Positions 8,717 to 18,075 of a DNA stretch of 64,000 bases are shown in pieces; positions within the stretch are counted from its first letter, which is position 1; every line of letters begins with the position of its first letter. This DNA is from Nostoc sp. NMS9 (GTDB lineage Bacteria > Cyanobacteriota > Cyanobacteriia > Cyanobacteriales > Nostocaceae), in assembly GCF_017114995.1 (NCBI RefSeq), contig NZ_JABXKL010000073.1, positions 1-64,000 of the forward strand, given 5' to 3'. The notes beneath the pieces were generated by a model, which was not told the DNA's origin, searched no databases, and was given only the letters and a program-made list of their open reading frames with translations. A program made the position numbers and the translations under genes.

Positions 8717-9115
8717 TTATGTATACAGAGGTGTTGTATCAGTATAGAGTCTAACCGAAGTTACTAAGCCTGTTTCGTGGCGATCAGTGATAGCTACCGC
8801 CCTAACTGTTACGACCTTTTGATCATTGCGTTTGTAATGATTTAAGGCTTCAAGGACAAAAGACGATTCGGTGCCGTAAATATTCAGTAAGTCGTGAGTC
8901 AAGCTATCGAAGGTAATCCAGTACTCAGAAAGACTCTGTAAAATGGCAGCCTTACCCTGAATAGGAGGATTATTGTTAGATTGCATAACACAATCATCTG
9001 CCAGAAATGTGCCATAAACTTCTATATTTTTAGTATCAATAGCCTCCAAGTAGGTGAGATACCACTCGTAGGTCTTGGGTGAAAGCTGGTTAATTGTAAG
9101 CCTATCGGTTTTCAT
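8717..9115 (-). CDS. NTF2/SnoaL-like fold protein
   Basis: 132 residues with the pattern of a SnoaL/nuclear-transport-factor-2 cone fold. An N-terminal helix (YEWYLTYLEAIDTKNIEVYGTFLADDCVMQSN) is followed by GKAAILQSLSEYW and antiparallel strands through VVTVRAVAITD. Members act as isomerases, hydratases or ligand-binding proteins, and no catalytic residues can be assigned here. It is a single gene pointing away from the unknown gene at 8224. Confidence 0.6.
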   Translation of the reverse strand: MKTDRLTINQLSPKTYEWYLTYLEAIDTKNIEVYGTFLADDCVMQSNNNPPIQGKAAILQSLSEYWITFDSLTHDLLNIYGTESSFVLEALNHYKRNDQKVVTVRAVAITDRHETGLVTSVRLYTDTTPLYT

Positions 9116-9219
9116 GAGTCACTTATCCTTGCCACCTAACGAATTAAGCGGATTATCTCACGAGCGACTCATAATACTTAAACTTTGGAGTTTAGATTAG
9201 ATATTCGTGAAGTTCTTAA

Positions 9220-10368
9220 CTAATTACTATTAAATTTACTTACTAATAGTTTAGCAATGTAATCATTAATAGCTGTCATATCAAAACGCTGACTAGCGCT
9301 AGTTCTAGCATTACTTGCTATAGTTGCAGTTATTTCCGTCTCCTGAAGACAGGTGATAATTACTTGTGCAAGTTCCTGGGCTTCTCCTGGTGTCACTAGA
9401 AAACCATTAAGTCCATGTTCTACTAATTCCATTACACCCCCAGCTTTTGCTGCAACTACAGGTTTTCCACATAGCATTGCCTCTACAATCACTCTACCAA
9501 AGGGTTCTGCGGAAATAGAGGTATGTGCTACCAAGTCACAAGCTGCCATTAACTGGGGAATATCAGAACGAAATCCTAAAAATTTGACGCGGTTTTCTAA
9601 TCCCAGTTCAGCAACTTGTTGATGTAGCTTTTGGACATAATCTTGTTCACCAAACAGTGCGTCACCCACTAAAATTGCTATCACATCATGCGGACATTTA
9701 GCAAGGGCATCAATTAAAATATGCTGGCCTTTCCAAGGTGCAAGACGGCTAAAGTGTCCAACGACAAATTTTCCTTCTAATCCTAACTGTTGCTGTAATT
9801 TATGAATGTCAAACTCATCAGTTTGATAACTTTTTGGATTAAAGCCGTTATAAACAACTTCGATGATATCTGGGCGTCCTCCTGCTTGTACGAAGGCTGT
9901 TTGACTAGCTTGAGAATTAGCAATTACTAATGATGCAAAACGATTAGCTAAGTTAACAGCAATGCGAAGATTAGTTTGGCTAAAATGTTCTTTGGAAAGA
10001 ATATCATGCAAATGATAAACCAGAGGGCGACGACTAAAAAAACTTGCCAATGCTCCGACAACTAATGCTTTTTGCGTGTTGGCATAGATTAAATCGTATT
10101 CACGCGCTTTTTTAACTACCTTAGTAATCAAAGGCGCAAGTTGTCCTAAACTATTGAATCCTTGTAGCAAACTGCTTTCTTTACGAACTTGGATTGCTTG
10201 GGTTGTGAAAACTTCTACTGGAATATTATTTTGCTGTAATAAATTTTTAAATGGGCCATCTGCAAATAAACCTACTAAAGCGCGATCGCCATAAGGTTTA
10301 GCAATATCTATTAAACATAATTCGGCACCGCCTGGTTTACCGCTTTGATCTAAGAAAAGAATTCTCAT
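9220..10368 (-). CDS. glycosyltransferase family 4
   Basis: 382 residues, GT-B fold. The N-terminal domain begins MRILFLDQSGKPGGAE, the typical acceptor-side glycine-rich loop of GT4. The C-terminal domain has VGHFSRLAPWKGQHILIDAL (donor nucleotide contact) and EPFGRVIVEAMLCGKPVVA, the E-x7-E motif of retaining GT4 enzymes. It transfers a sugar from a nucleotide donor to a polysaccharide or lipid acceptor; the substrate cannot be told. It lies 63 bp downstream of a second GT4 on the same strand and the two are probably one operon, pointing to exopolysaccharide or glycolipid synthesis. Confidence 0.8.
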   Translation of the reverse strand: MRILFLDQSGKPGGAELCLIDIAKPYGDRALVGLFADGPFKNLLQQNNIPVEVFTTQAIQVRKESSLLQGFNSLGQLAPLITKVVKKAREYDLIYANTQKALVVGALASFFSRRPLVYHLHDILSKEHFSQTNLRIAVNLANRFASLVIANSQASQTAFVQAGGRPDIIEVVYNGFNPKSYQTDEFDIHKLQQQLGLEGKFVVGHFSRLAPWKGQHILIDALAKCPHDVIAILVGDALFGEQDYVQKLHQQVAELGLENRVKFLGFRSDIPQLMAACDLVAHTSISAEPFGRVIVEAMLCGKPVVAAKAGGVMELVEHGLNGFLVTPGEAQELAQVIITCLQETEITATIASNARTSASQRFDMTAINDYIAKLLVSKFNSN

Positions 10369-10430
10369 TAAACCTCTTTTTATCTAATTTGACCCATGTA
10401 ATGCCCCTAGCATTTATTAAACTTACTTGT

Positions 10431-11600
10431 TTAAGCTAATAAAATATTGCGTACTTGTTGGGCAATTTGATTCCAGTCGTAGTGGATGGTTGCGTACTGG
10501 CGACAGGCTGATCGTGAAGGTATGGGGATATTACCCAAAAGTACTTGTTCTAATTTTTCAGCAATGTCTGAGGCTTCTGTTGAAGTCGTAATTAAATCGG
10601 GTGAAAATTCTGATAAAATTTCTGGCATTCCCCCAACTGGAGTACATAAAACAGGAGTACCACAGGCTAGAGACTCAACTATTACTAATCCAAATCCTTC
10701 AAAAGATTGACTAGGCATAATAGTCAATTCGGCAGCTTGGTAAGCCATAGGTAATTGCTCATCAGGAAGAAAACCTAAAAATTTAACGTTGTCATCTAGT
10801 CCTAATTCTGTAGCCTGTTGTTGTAGTGCAGCTTGGATGTGACCACGACCTGCGATCGCTAGCCAAACATCTGGTATTCTGGGCTTAATTATAGCTAGAG
10901 CTTGTAATAATTTGTCAACTCCGGTTCGATGTACTAAGCGACGTGATGTAAATATAATCCGGCGATTATTAGGCCAGCCTAGCTTTGCACAAGCCTCCTG
11001 GGGTGATAAATTTGGTTGAAACCAATTAATATCAACTCCACCGGGAATAAGATGAATTTTGCTCCACGGTACTTGATATTTATCATGTAAAATTTTACCA
11101 AAAGCTTTGCTCAAAACAATGAAGCGATCGCAGCGATTATAAGTGTTTTGTTCTATTAACCAGTGTTTAATTAAAAGACTAAGGTTTTTGTTAACAACTT
11201 CCTGCTGACTCTCAGAAGCCCAAGGACCATGAAAGTTAAAAGTAACTGGTACTCCCTTTGGTAAAATATCTAAAATCGGAAAACTGTATAATGCAAAGTG
11301 CAAATTAATAGCATCTGGTTTGCTGGTTCTTGTTTTCTGGAAATTAGTGCGAATTGCCCATAATCTTTGCCAAATAGCACTATCCACAGAAGCCAAATTA
11401 GTCAGCTTAATGGGCGAATTTATTTCAGTCTCTGGTAGACCAACTCCGCATAATTCAATTTGGTCTTGATTTGCTGCTAATTTATGAGTTAGCTCATAAA
11501 TATACCTTTCTAGTCCTCCGGGACTTTTGGGAAACCAACCTAATCCAAGGGTGAGAATAGATGCAGATGATGAAGCAAAATTTTTTGGTTGATTTTCCAC
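10431..11600 (-). CDS. glycosyltransferase family 4
   Basis: 389 residues from a GTG at 11600. The frame is open further to 11639, but AGGAGA (11608-11613) sits 7 bases before the GTG and decides the start. GT-B signs: LGLGWFPKSPGGLERYIYEL at the N-terminus, IIFTSRRLVHRTGVDKLLQAL in the donor domain, and SFEGFGLVIVESLACGTPV (E-x7-E). It is likely a retaining hexosyltransferase in envelope or extracellular polysaccharide synthesis, co-transcribed with the downstream GT4 63 bp away. Confidence 0.8.
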   Translation of the reverse strand: MENQPKNFASSSASILTLGLGWFPKSPGGLERYIYELTHKLAANQDQIELCGVGLPETEINSPIKLTNLASVDSAIWQRLWAIRTNFQKTRTSKPDAINLHFALYSFPILDILPKGVPVTFNFHGPWASESQQEVVNKNLSLLIKHWLIEQNTYNRCDRFIVLSKAFGKILHDKYQVPWSKIHLIPGGVDINWFQPNLSPQEACAKLGWPNNRRIIFTSRRLVHRTGVDKLLQALAIIKPRIPDVWLAIAGRGHIQAALQQQATELGLDDNVKFLGFLPDEQLPMAYQAAELTIMPSQSFEGFGLVIVESLACGTPVLCTPVGGMPEILSEFSPDLITTSTEASDIAEKLEQVLLGNIPIPSRSACRQYATIHYDWNQIAQQVRNILLA

Positions 11601-12344
11601 TGATGTATCTCCTATAAATATATTAAAATAGGCGCACACGTGTACGCTTCTACATCTGTATCCAAACCTGAATCAATAGAATTTGTGAATACACATTACC
11701 AATAAGAATTTTTGTATAGAAAACCAATTTATAAACTATTTATATATCAACGTCAACAAGGAATAAAACCTGTGTTTTTCTTAACTAGATAACACCGAGA
11801 TAGATATATATGATACCTCCAAATTCAGAAAGGTGAATGCTATATAGGTAGAGATCAAAAGCCACTACAAAGTAATAAATATAGAACGTTTTTGTATTAA
11901 TGCTTACGATTTTAATTTAAAAACTAAGTAAATATTGATACCTTAAATAATAGACCTCTTGCATAAGTCGAATATACCCCCCTTAATCCCCCCGATATAT
12001 TGGGGGGAAACTTGAAATCTTGCCCCCTCCCCTTCACAAGGGGAGGGTTGGGGAGGGGTGATTCAAGGATTTTTGCAACAGGTCTAATGTTTTAAATACA
12101 GCACATTGCAACTTGGTGAGGTACAGATTATCCTAAAGGCACAACATTGTTGTGCCCCTACCCGTGTACTTCATTTACCTGAAATAGGCTCTATATTAAC
12201 TGAAATTTTAAAGAAGAAGGTGAGCTTTGTAAAGCTTATGTAAAATAATTTGCTATTTATATATCACTTTTTAATCACTTTATTCAAAGAAAAATCTCAG
12301 CCAACTTTGAAAGCAAGAGTGATTGGGGTAATAAATAAATAATG
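11601..12344. other. 740-bp gene-free stretch containing a MITE
   Basis: Upstream region of the glycosyltransferase pair and downstream region of the amidohydrolase. It is AT-rich with one inverted-repeat element at 11951-12086, listed separately. I find no credible reading frame or RNA gene in the rest. Confidence 0.5.
11951..12086. mobile_element. MITE-like element with TAGACCT ends
   Basis: A 136-bp element. The left end TAGACCTCTTGCATAAGTC (11951-11969) matches the reverse complement of the right end (TAGACCTGTTGCAAAAATC) at about 15 of 19 positions. The interior is two palindromes (CCCCCCGATATATTGGGGGG and CCCCTCCCC...GGGGAGGGG). TA at both ends is compatible with Tc1/mariner-IS630-type TA insertion. 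It has no coding capacity. Confidence 0.55.
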
Positions 12345-13484
12345 CTAACGCTTAGTACTTGTTTCGTGCGCTGATTGGTAGAGAACTAAGGCATTTTCAC
12401 GTAAAATTGCTACAGAAATCGCCTCAGCTTCAGCTACAGTAATGTCAGAATCTGTAATTGCTTGCTCTAGCACTTCCCCTAAAACCTGGCGACCCCACTT
12501 TGCACCCAAGTAGTACAATTCTGGAATTGAGTGAGCATCAGAAGAATACATTAACTTAGTAGTGGGAGTTAATTCTAACATCTGCCTGATTGCTTCCCGC
12601 ATTCCAGATACGCTTAAAAAGGGTATTGCCAAACCGAAATCTAGATAAACTTGGGGATATACAGAAGCTAAATAACCAGCCTGCTGCATATAAGGATATG
12701 AAGCGTGTAGCAATACTATTGGTACATGGCGATACTGCGGTAACTCTAGTAAATATCGCAGATTTAGAGGATTAGCCAATCGTAAATCCAAGCTAGGATC
12801 GCCGTAGCCAGTATGAAATTGCACTGGTAAGTGGTGTTTTGCTGCTACTAATAATGCCTGTTGTAACAGAAAATCAATCAGCGGTTTATCTGTCAGTCGC
12901 AGAGGTTGATTGTGCAGTTGTTGTTTGAGGTTGTCAAAGTGAGTCGCCGCCACCTCGTCAGCTACCGATTGAATATCCAAACCACTCCGGTAACAGGCAA
13001 TACTTTTAAAAGCTACTACTCCCAGCGGTGGGGGATCAAGTTCACTTTTGAATCTGGCTAGGAAAGTAGCAAAATCAGGAGATTGCGGAATTAGCTGTTC
13101 TGCTAATAGTTCTAATCTCAGAATCCGTCGCACAGGAATAAACCTTTCATGCCACGACAGAGGTAGGATAGTTTCTGGCTGCAAACCATCATCTAAGTAA
13201 ATCGCCTCTAGGTTAGCAGCCCGAAAATAAATCTGCGTTAGTTCTTCTAATCCTAGACTTTCTCGCCGTGCCAAAATTGCTGTTTCTTCAGCTTCGCAGT
13301 TCAATAAAGTGGCAATATCGCGCAAGCTACGCTGATAAAAGAACGTATGACGGGCATGGTAGTTAATTATTTCTGGATCATAGCCTTCAGTAAAGGCCGC
13401 TGCATAGGGAGACTGGGCAGCTACTTCTGGTTTTAATATGTTGTGGGCGTGTTGGTCAATTAAAGGAATATCAGCCAGATTCAT
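12345..13484 (-). CDS. amidohydrolase (FluG N-domain-like)
   Basis: 379 residues, amidohydrolase-2 TIM barrel. Putative metal ligands are His in DQHAHN (residues 10-15), His in QFHTGYGD, His in LLHASYP and Asp in YSSDAHSIPE near the C-terminus. It lies 62 bp downstream of a glutamine-synthetase-like gene on the same strand. In fungal FluG and plant nodulin/GS fusions the same two domains occur in one chain, so this is a split version of that architecture. The substrate is not known, but hydrolysis of an amide paired with ligation of glutamate to an amine is the plausible logic. Start ATG 13484. Confidence 0.7.
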   Translation of the reverse strand: MNLADIPLIDQHAHNILKPEVAAQSPYAAAFTEGYDPEIINYHARHTFFYQRSLRDIATLLNCEAEETAILARRESLGLEELTQIYFRAANLEAIYLDDGLQPETILPLSWHERFIPVRRILRLELLAEQLIPQSPDFATFLARFKSELDPPPLGVVAFKSIACYRSGLDIQSVADEVAATHFDNLKQQLHNQPLRLTDKPLIDFLLQQALLVAAKHHLPVQFHTGYGDPSLDLRLANPLNLRYLLELPQYRHVPIVLLHASYPYMQQAGYLASVYPQVYLDFGLAIPFLSVSGMREAIRQMLELTPTTKLMYSSDAHSIPELYYLGAKWGRQVLGEVLEQAITDSDITVAEAEAISVAILRENALVLYQSAHETSTKR

Positions 13485-13546
13485 TTTTAGTAGGGAGTAG
13501 AGAGTGGGGAATTAGGAAAAGACTACTTTCATACTTGGCAGTCTTA

Positions 13547-14896
13547 CTAGTATTTTTCTAATAATGTTTTCACTTCTGCCGTTAATTCCCAATCTTTCAT
13601 TGCTTGCCACTCTGCTTGACGCACTGCTAAGAACGCTTTGGCTAACTGGGGATTTAAAGCTGTTAATAGGATATCGTCTTGCTGGAGATGAGCGATCGCT
13701 TGCCCCAAATTATTTGGTAATGGGTCTATTTCTTTAGCACTGCGTTCTTCAATTGATAAATATCCAGGGTCTTGATTTACTGGGTTTAGTGGTGTGAGAC
13801 TACGCTGCACACCATCAATTCCGGCTGCAATCACTGCTCCTATTGCTAAGTAAGGATTAGCTGAAGCATCTACAGTTTTCAATTCAAAGTGGCTGGGACA
13901 GCCCAAAGCAGGGTCACTAGGGACTCTAACCGCTGCCTCCCGATTATCTAATCCCCAACAACGGAAAGCACCACTCCAACTATGAGGAAGAATGCGGCGG
14001 TAAGAATTAGTACTTGGGGTAGTTAGTGCCATCAGTGCCGGCAGATGGCACAGAATACCAGCGATAAATTGTAATGCCACCTCAGAAAGACCATAGATAT
14101 TCTGAGGTTCAGGTAATAGGTTTTTCTCGCCATGCCAAAGGCTCAGATGGATATGACAACCACTACCAGCTGCATCCGGGAAGATTTTGGGTAAAAATGA
14201 AGCAATGAGGTTGTGACGGTAGGCGATCGCTCTGACAGTTTCTCGAAAAGCAATTTGCCAGTCAGCTGCTTGTAAAGCATCGGTATAGCGCATGGAAATT
14301 TCCTGCTGACCTGGGCCTGATTCAGGATAATACTGTTCGACAGGTATACCTTGGGCAATAAGTGCATCAGCGATTTCATCAATTACTTTGCGGTGGAGAT
14401 CCATTGCCTGAGTTGAAGCAAAAACTGTGGAGTCAGCCGGAATGATGCCATCAGGTGTTTGCCGCAGTAAGTAAAACTCATTTTCAAAGGCTGCCTGTAC
14501 TTCCCAACCAGTTGATTTAGCTGCCGCAATCATCCGCTTCAAGAAATTTCGCGGGCATAACCCCCAAGCAGCACCATCTAATAACATATTGCCCATGACA
14601 CGAGCATGACCAGGACTATAAGGTAAAGGCTTGAGGCTAGACCAATCTGGAACTAAGCGAATTTCACCTACTGGCCCTAAATTTGTTTCTGGCACAACTG
14701 CATCATACATTACGGGAATTCCCTGCTGCCCTACAGAAATCCCTACTCCATGTTCAAAGTAGTGAGCTAACATTCCCAGATGCACAGCTTTGCCACGGAT
14801 AATATTAGCATTATCGCACCAAAGAACTCGTACAAATTTCACACCAGCTTCTTCAAGATATTTTTGTATTTTTTGAAAGTTCTTTTTTTCAGCCAT
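13547..14896 (-). CDS. glutamine synthetase-like ligase
   Basis: 449 residues. All hallmark GS motifs are visible: FENEFYLL (metal-binding Glu), YPESGPGQQEIS, GSGCHIHLSLW (His and Glu ligands), a latch-like NSYRRI, WGLDNREAAVRVP (Arg), and FELKTVDASANPYLA. It is closer in feel to GlnA-like/FluG-type and gamma-glutamyl-amine ligases than to the assimilatory dodecameric GlnA. The N-terminus includes FVRVLWCDNANIIRGKAV, normal for this group. It is the first gene of a two-gene operon with the amidohydrolase, so it probably handles a specialised amine or amide rather than bulk ammonium. Confidence 0.75.
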   Translation of the reverse strand: MAEKKNFQKIQKYLEEAGVKFVRVLWCDNANIIRGKAVHLGMLAHYFEHGVGISVGQQGIPVMYDAVVPETNLGPVGEIRLVPDWSSLKPLPYSPGHARVMGNMLLDGAAWGLCPRNFLKRMIAAAKSTGWEVQAAFENEFYLLRQTPDGIIPADSTVFASTQAMDLHRKVIDEIADALIAQGIPVEQYYPESGPGQQEISMRYTDALQAADWQIAFRETVRAIAYRHNLIASFLPKIFPDAAGSGCHIHLSLWHGEKNLLPEPQNIYGLSEVALQFIAGILCHLPALMALTTPSTNSYRRILPHSWSGAFRCWGLDNREAAVRVPSDPALGCPSHFELKTVDASANPYLAIGAVIAAGIDGVQRSLTPLNPVNQDPGYLSIEERSAKEIDPLPNNLGQAIAHLQQDDILLTALNPQLAKAFLAVRQAEWQAMKDWELTAEVKTLLEKY

Positions 14897-15069
14897 TGCT
14901 AGTTATTTTTATCTTTACTCGATTTATTTTCTCATGAAAGTTATGGCAGAGTGATATCAGATGCCGTGTCCATACATAGCCCGTATCTTAGCCACTTCAA
15001 AATAGTTATATTTTTTTACGGATTTCATAAACAATGATTGTATATAAATAATTAAAAGCTGAAAATTAT

Positions 15070-17511
15070 ATGATAAATAAATTACTGGCGCAGTTAAAAA
15101 AACTACTTCACAAGCTCAATCAACACATCAAAAAATTATCTAATACTAGATATTTACAAAGAAATAAAACTTTCAATTTTTTACTCAGTCTGACTATTGG
15201 AGTCATTGTTACTACCCTTGGAATTACAACAGACTGGGCGACAACTGGAACACGCACGCTTACACATAATACTATTGGCAGTGAAAATCTGCGGCTACAA
15301 AATAATACTGAAATACCCACGCTTACACACAAGATATCTTCAATAAATAATACTATTGGCAGCGAACATCTGTGGGTACAAAACAATACTGAAATACCCA
15401 CGCTTACACACAAAATATCGTCAATAAATAATACTATTGGCAGTGAAAATCTGCGGGTACAAAACAATACTAAAACACCCACGCTTAACTACAAAACATC
15501 ATGGATAGGTAATACTATTGGCAGTGGAAATCTGCGGGTACAAAATAATATTGAGGCAATGTATGTTGCTCCTGATGGCACAGTTTATACCAACAGCCAT
15601 TGGGATGAGGCGGCAATGGAGGCAGGAATATATAAAGATGGTAAGGTTATTGCTGCCCTTGGGGATACTCACGGCTGGAGTCGTGGTGGTGGCAAAGCTG
15701 TAACAGCAAATGGTAAATATGTTTACATTGCCATGACTCAAGGTTCGAGGGGTAAGACAAATGAAGATTACCCACCAGAAGGAACAACTTGGCATTGCGT
15801 TAGACGCTATGACTTGTCAGGAAAACCTGCGCCATTCTCTAATGGGCGTGGCTGGGATAAAAGTATGTTGATTACCAGTACTAAAAGTGAAGTCACTGGA
15901 TTAGCAACTGTAGGAAGCGAGTTATATGTAAGTGATTTTGCTACTAACCAGATTCGTGTTTATGATACTGATACGATGAAGGAACTCCGCAGCTTTACCT
16001 TTGCTAATCCGGGAGCAATAACTATCGATCCACAAAAAAATCTGTGGATTATTCAAAGTAAAAATGGTACTAAGCCTGCAAAAATTTTACATTATTCCCA
16101 AAGTGGAAAGCAATTGCCCCAACAGATTGCAGATATCGTCGAACCAACAGCGATCGCTATTAATCATCAAGGTAAGCTGTTAGTAGCAGAAAATGGCCCG
16201 CGTCAGCAAATGTTGACTTATGAGATCAAAGATCAGCCAGTGCAGGTGGGTAGTTTTGGTTCTAAAGGCGGTATCTATGCAGGAGTTCCTGGTGAAGTTC
16301 GAGATTTGAAACTTTACGGACTTACCGGAGTTGGTACAGACGCTTCAGGCAATATCTATATAAATAGTAATGGTTTCAACAAATCAGGAACAGATTTGCG
16401 GAAATTTTCGCCATCGGGAAAACTAATGTGGCGATCGCTGGGATTGATATTCGTCGATAATGCAGATGCCGATCCTAAAACTGATGGTGTAGATTTATTC
16501 ACCAAACAAGAACACTATCTGATGGATTACAGTCAGGCTGCTGGTAAGCAATGGACTTACAAAGCCTACACCTTAAATGCTTTCAAATATCCTCAAGATC
16601 CACGTCTGCATACATCGCCAGATGGAACCTTTGTTCGCCGCATCCAAGGGAAGCCGTTTTTGTTCCTTACAGATATGTATAACAGCTTTCTGCAAATATA
16701 TCGTTTTAATCCCGCCACAGATGGTAAAGTCGCCATACCCGCCGGAATGTTTGTCGGTACTAATGGCGCAGATAAACCATTTATCAGCGGAAATTGGCCA
16801 CCGCATCAACCAGAACAAGGAGAATGGATCTGGCGCGATCGCAACGGTAATGGCAAATTTGAAAAAAACGAATACGATCGCAGCAAAGATTATCCTCATC
16901 TCGGCGGCTGGTGGGTAGACAGCAAAGGAGATGTTTGGAAAGCTTTGCGAACAGAAGATGGCATTCGACATTATACATTACAGGGAATAGATCCTAAAGG
17001 CAATCCCATCTACACCTATAGTTTGATGGAAAAACAAACTACTCCCAAAATATTTAACGACTTGCGGCGGATCGAATATTTTCCTGAAACAGATAGTATG
17101 TATTTGTCAGGCTTTACGGTAGATCGTCCTGCATTTGGTGACGATGCTGGAGTTGCTGGATCTGAGATTGCCCGTTTTGACAATTGGAGTAAAGGAAATC
17201 GTACTCCCAAATGGCGGATTGTAATTCCCTACGACAGCACCGGTAAGCGTGAAGTGTCTACAGCAGCAATCAGTGTGGCGGGAGACTATGTATTTGCCGT
17301 GACAGTCAAAACCGCAGAAGTATATGTCTACAATGCCAAGACGGGAGCGCAAGTACAACAGTTAAAACCAGGCCCAGAAGTTGGCAGCGAAAGTGGCTGG
17401 ATTGATATACCCTACGGGATTCGCGCTTTTCGGCGTTCCAATGGTGAGCATCTGGTATTTGTGGAAGAAAATTGGAAAGGAAAAGTGATTATGTATCGGC
17501 TGGCGGGGTGA
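15070..17511 (+). CDS. secreted beta-propeller-like protein with internal N-terminal duplication
   Basis: 813 residues. A hydrophobic segment near residues 37-55 (FLLSLTIGVIVTTLGI) serves as signal anchor. The body from about residue 160 consists of repeating strands such as GAITIDPQKNLWIIQS and GVGTDASGNIYINSNG, typical of NHL/SMP-30-like propellers. Acidic loops such as RDRNGNGKFEKNEYD resemble Ca-binding loops. The segment at residues 67-163 is made of three near-identical 27-residue units plus a partial one that leads into the conserved domain (NTIGS(E/G)NLRVQNN). Cyanobacterial relatives are hypothetical secreted proteins; the role is unknown, perhaps at the cell surface. Confidence 0.6.
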   Translation: MINKLLAQLKKLLHKLNQHIKKLSNTRYLQRNKTFNFLLSLTIGVIVTTLGITTDWATTGTRTLTHNTIGSENLRLQNNTEIPTLTHKISSINNTIGSEHLWVQNNTEIPTLTHKISSINNTIGSENLRVQNNTKTPTLNYKTSWIGNTIGSGNLRVQNNIEAMYVAPDGTVYTNSHWDEAAMEAGIYKDGKVIAALGDTHGWSRGGGKAVTANGKYVYIAMTQGSRGKTNEDYPPEGTTWHCVRRYDLSGKPAPFSNGRGWDKSMLITSTKSEVTGLATVGSELYVSDFATNQIRVYDTDTMKELRSFTFANPGAITIDPQKNLWIIQSKNGTKPAKILHYSQSGKQLPQQIADIVEPTAIAINHQGKLLVAENGPRQQMLTYEIKDQPVQVGSFGSKGGIYAGVPGEVRDLKLYGLTGVGTDASGNIYINSNGFNKSGTDLRKFSPSGKLMWRSLGLIFVDNADADPKTDGVDLFTKQEHYLMDYSQAAGKQWTYKAYTLNAFKYPQDPRLHTSPDGTFVRRIQGKPFLFLTDMYNSFLQIYRFNPATDGKVAIPAGMFVGTNGADKPFISGNWPPHQPEQGEWIWRDRNGNGKFEKNEYDRSKDYPHLGGWWVDSKGDVWKALRTEDGIRHYTLQGIDPKGNPIYTYSLMEKQTTPKIFNDLRRIEYFPETDSMYLSGFTVDRPAFGDDAGVAGSEIARFDNWSKGNRTPKWRIVIPYDSTGKREVSTAAISVAGDYVFAVTVKTAEVYVYNAKTGAQVQQLKPGPEVGSESGWIDIPYGIRAFRRSNGEHLVFVEENWKGKVIMYRLAG
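15268..15555 (+). repeat. 81-bp in-frame tandem repeat inside the propeller gene
   Basis: Units start at 15268, 15349 and 15430 (81 bp, 27 codons each), and a partial fourth begins at 15511. Each begins AATACTATTGGCAGTGAAAA or a close variant and ends AATAAAT. The last, partial unit reads on into the conserved propeller domain, so the array grew by duplicating the domain's leading edge. The copies are nearly identical, so the expansion is recent and probably length-variable. Confidence 0.85.
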
Positions 17512-17553
17512 GTATTTACAGCAATTACGACATAATATCATGTCCGCATAATT

Positions 17554-17656
17554 ATACCAATTTGAAAAAAGAATGCGACAAATAGACCATTTGTAGAGAC
17601 GCGATGAATCGCGTCTTTACCGAAAGATGTGTTGCAATCATTAATTGAATTGGTAT
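17554..17656. mobile_element. 103-bp MITE, copy A
   Basis: Bounded by ATACCAATTTGAA and TTGAATTGGTAT, with the central palindrome GAGACGCGATGAATCGCGTC. The reverse complement of 52157-52259 matches it at about 99 of 103 bases, and 29854-29956 shares its ends. It has no coding capacity. It lies in the gene-free stretch 17512-18075 with a second, unrelated element at 17701. Confidence 0.75.
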
Positions 17657-17700
17657 TAGTTATGATTCCCCTAGTTATTACACCCCTCCCCTTGGTAAGG

Positions 17701-17865
17701 CTACGGTGTACACAAAAGTATAGTCTGCAAGGGTTTCAAGCCTTTTAGCCCCATAAATACCCCACTTTTGGGCAACTGGAAACTCAATTTCTCCCCCTTA
17801 TTTTAGGGCTAGGGCAACGAAACCAAGTTTTAAGTGGGATTTCAAGACTTGTGTGTACACCGTAG
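17701..17865. mobile_element. 165-bp MITE-like element with CTACGGTGTACACA ends
   Basis: CTACGGTGTACACA at the left end is repeated in inverse at the right end (TGTGTACACCGTAG, ending 17865). The flanks CCCCTCCCCTTGG and GGGGAGGGG form an interrupted palindrome, so the element seems to have jumped into an older inverted repeat. A GGC on each side may be a target duplication. The 17866-18075 remainder holds no feature I can support. Confidence 0.6.
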
Positions 17866-18075
17866 GCTTGCGGGGAGGGGAGACGAAGCGTAGCTTTGGC
17901 TCTTTGGGGTTCTTCGGGTTTAATACAATGTCATTTGTGACTACAAAGGACAAATGACTAATGACTAATGACAGCCAACTCCAAAAATATTTCACAAATG
18001 ATTTAGTATTGCTATATGTACAAAAATATGTGATTAAATATATCGCAGATTTAGTGTCAATTACTTTGTTATTTC

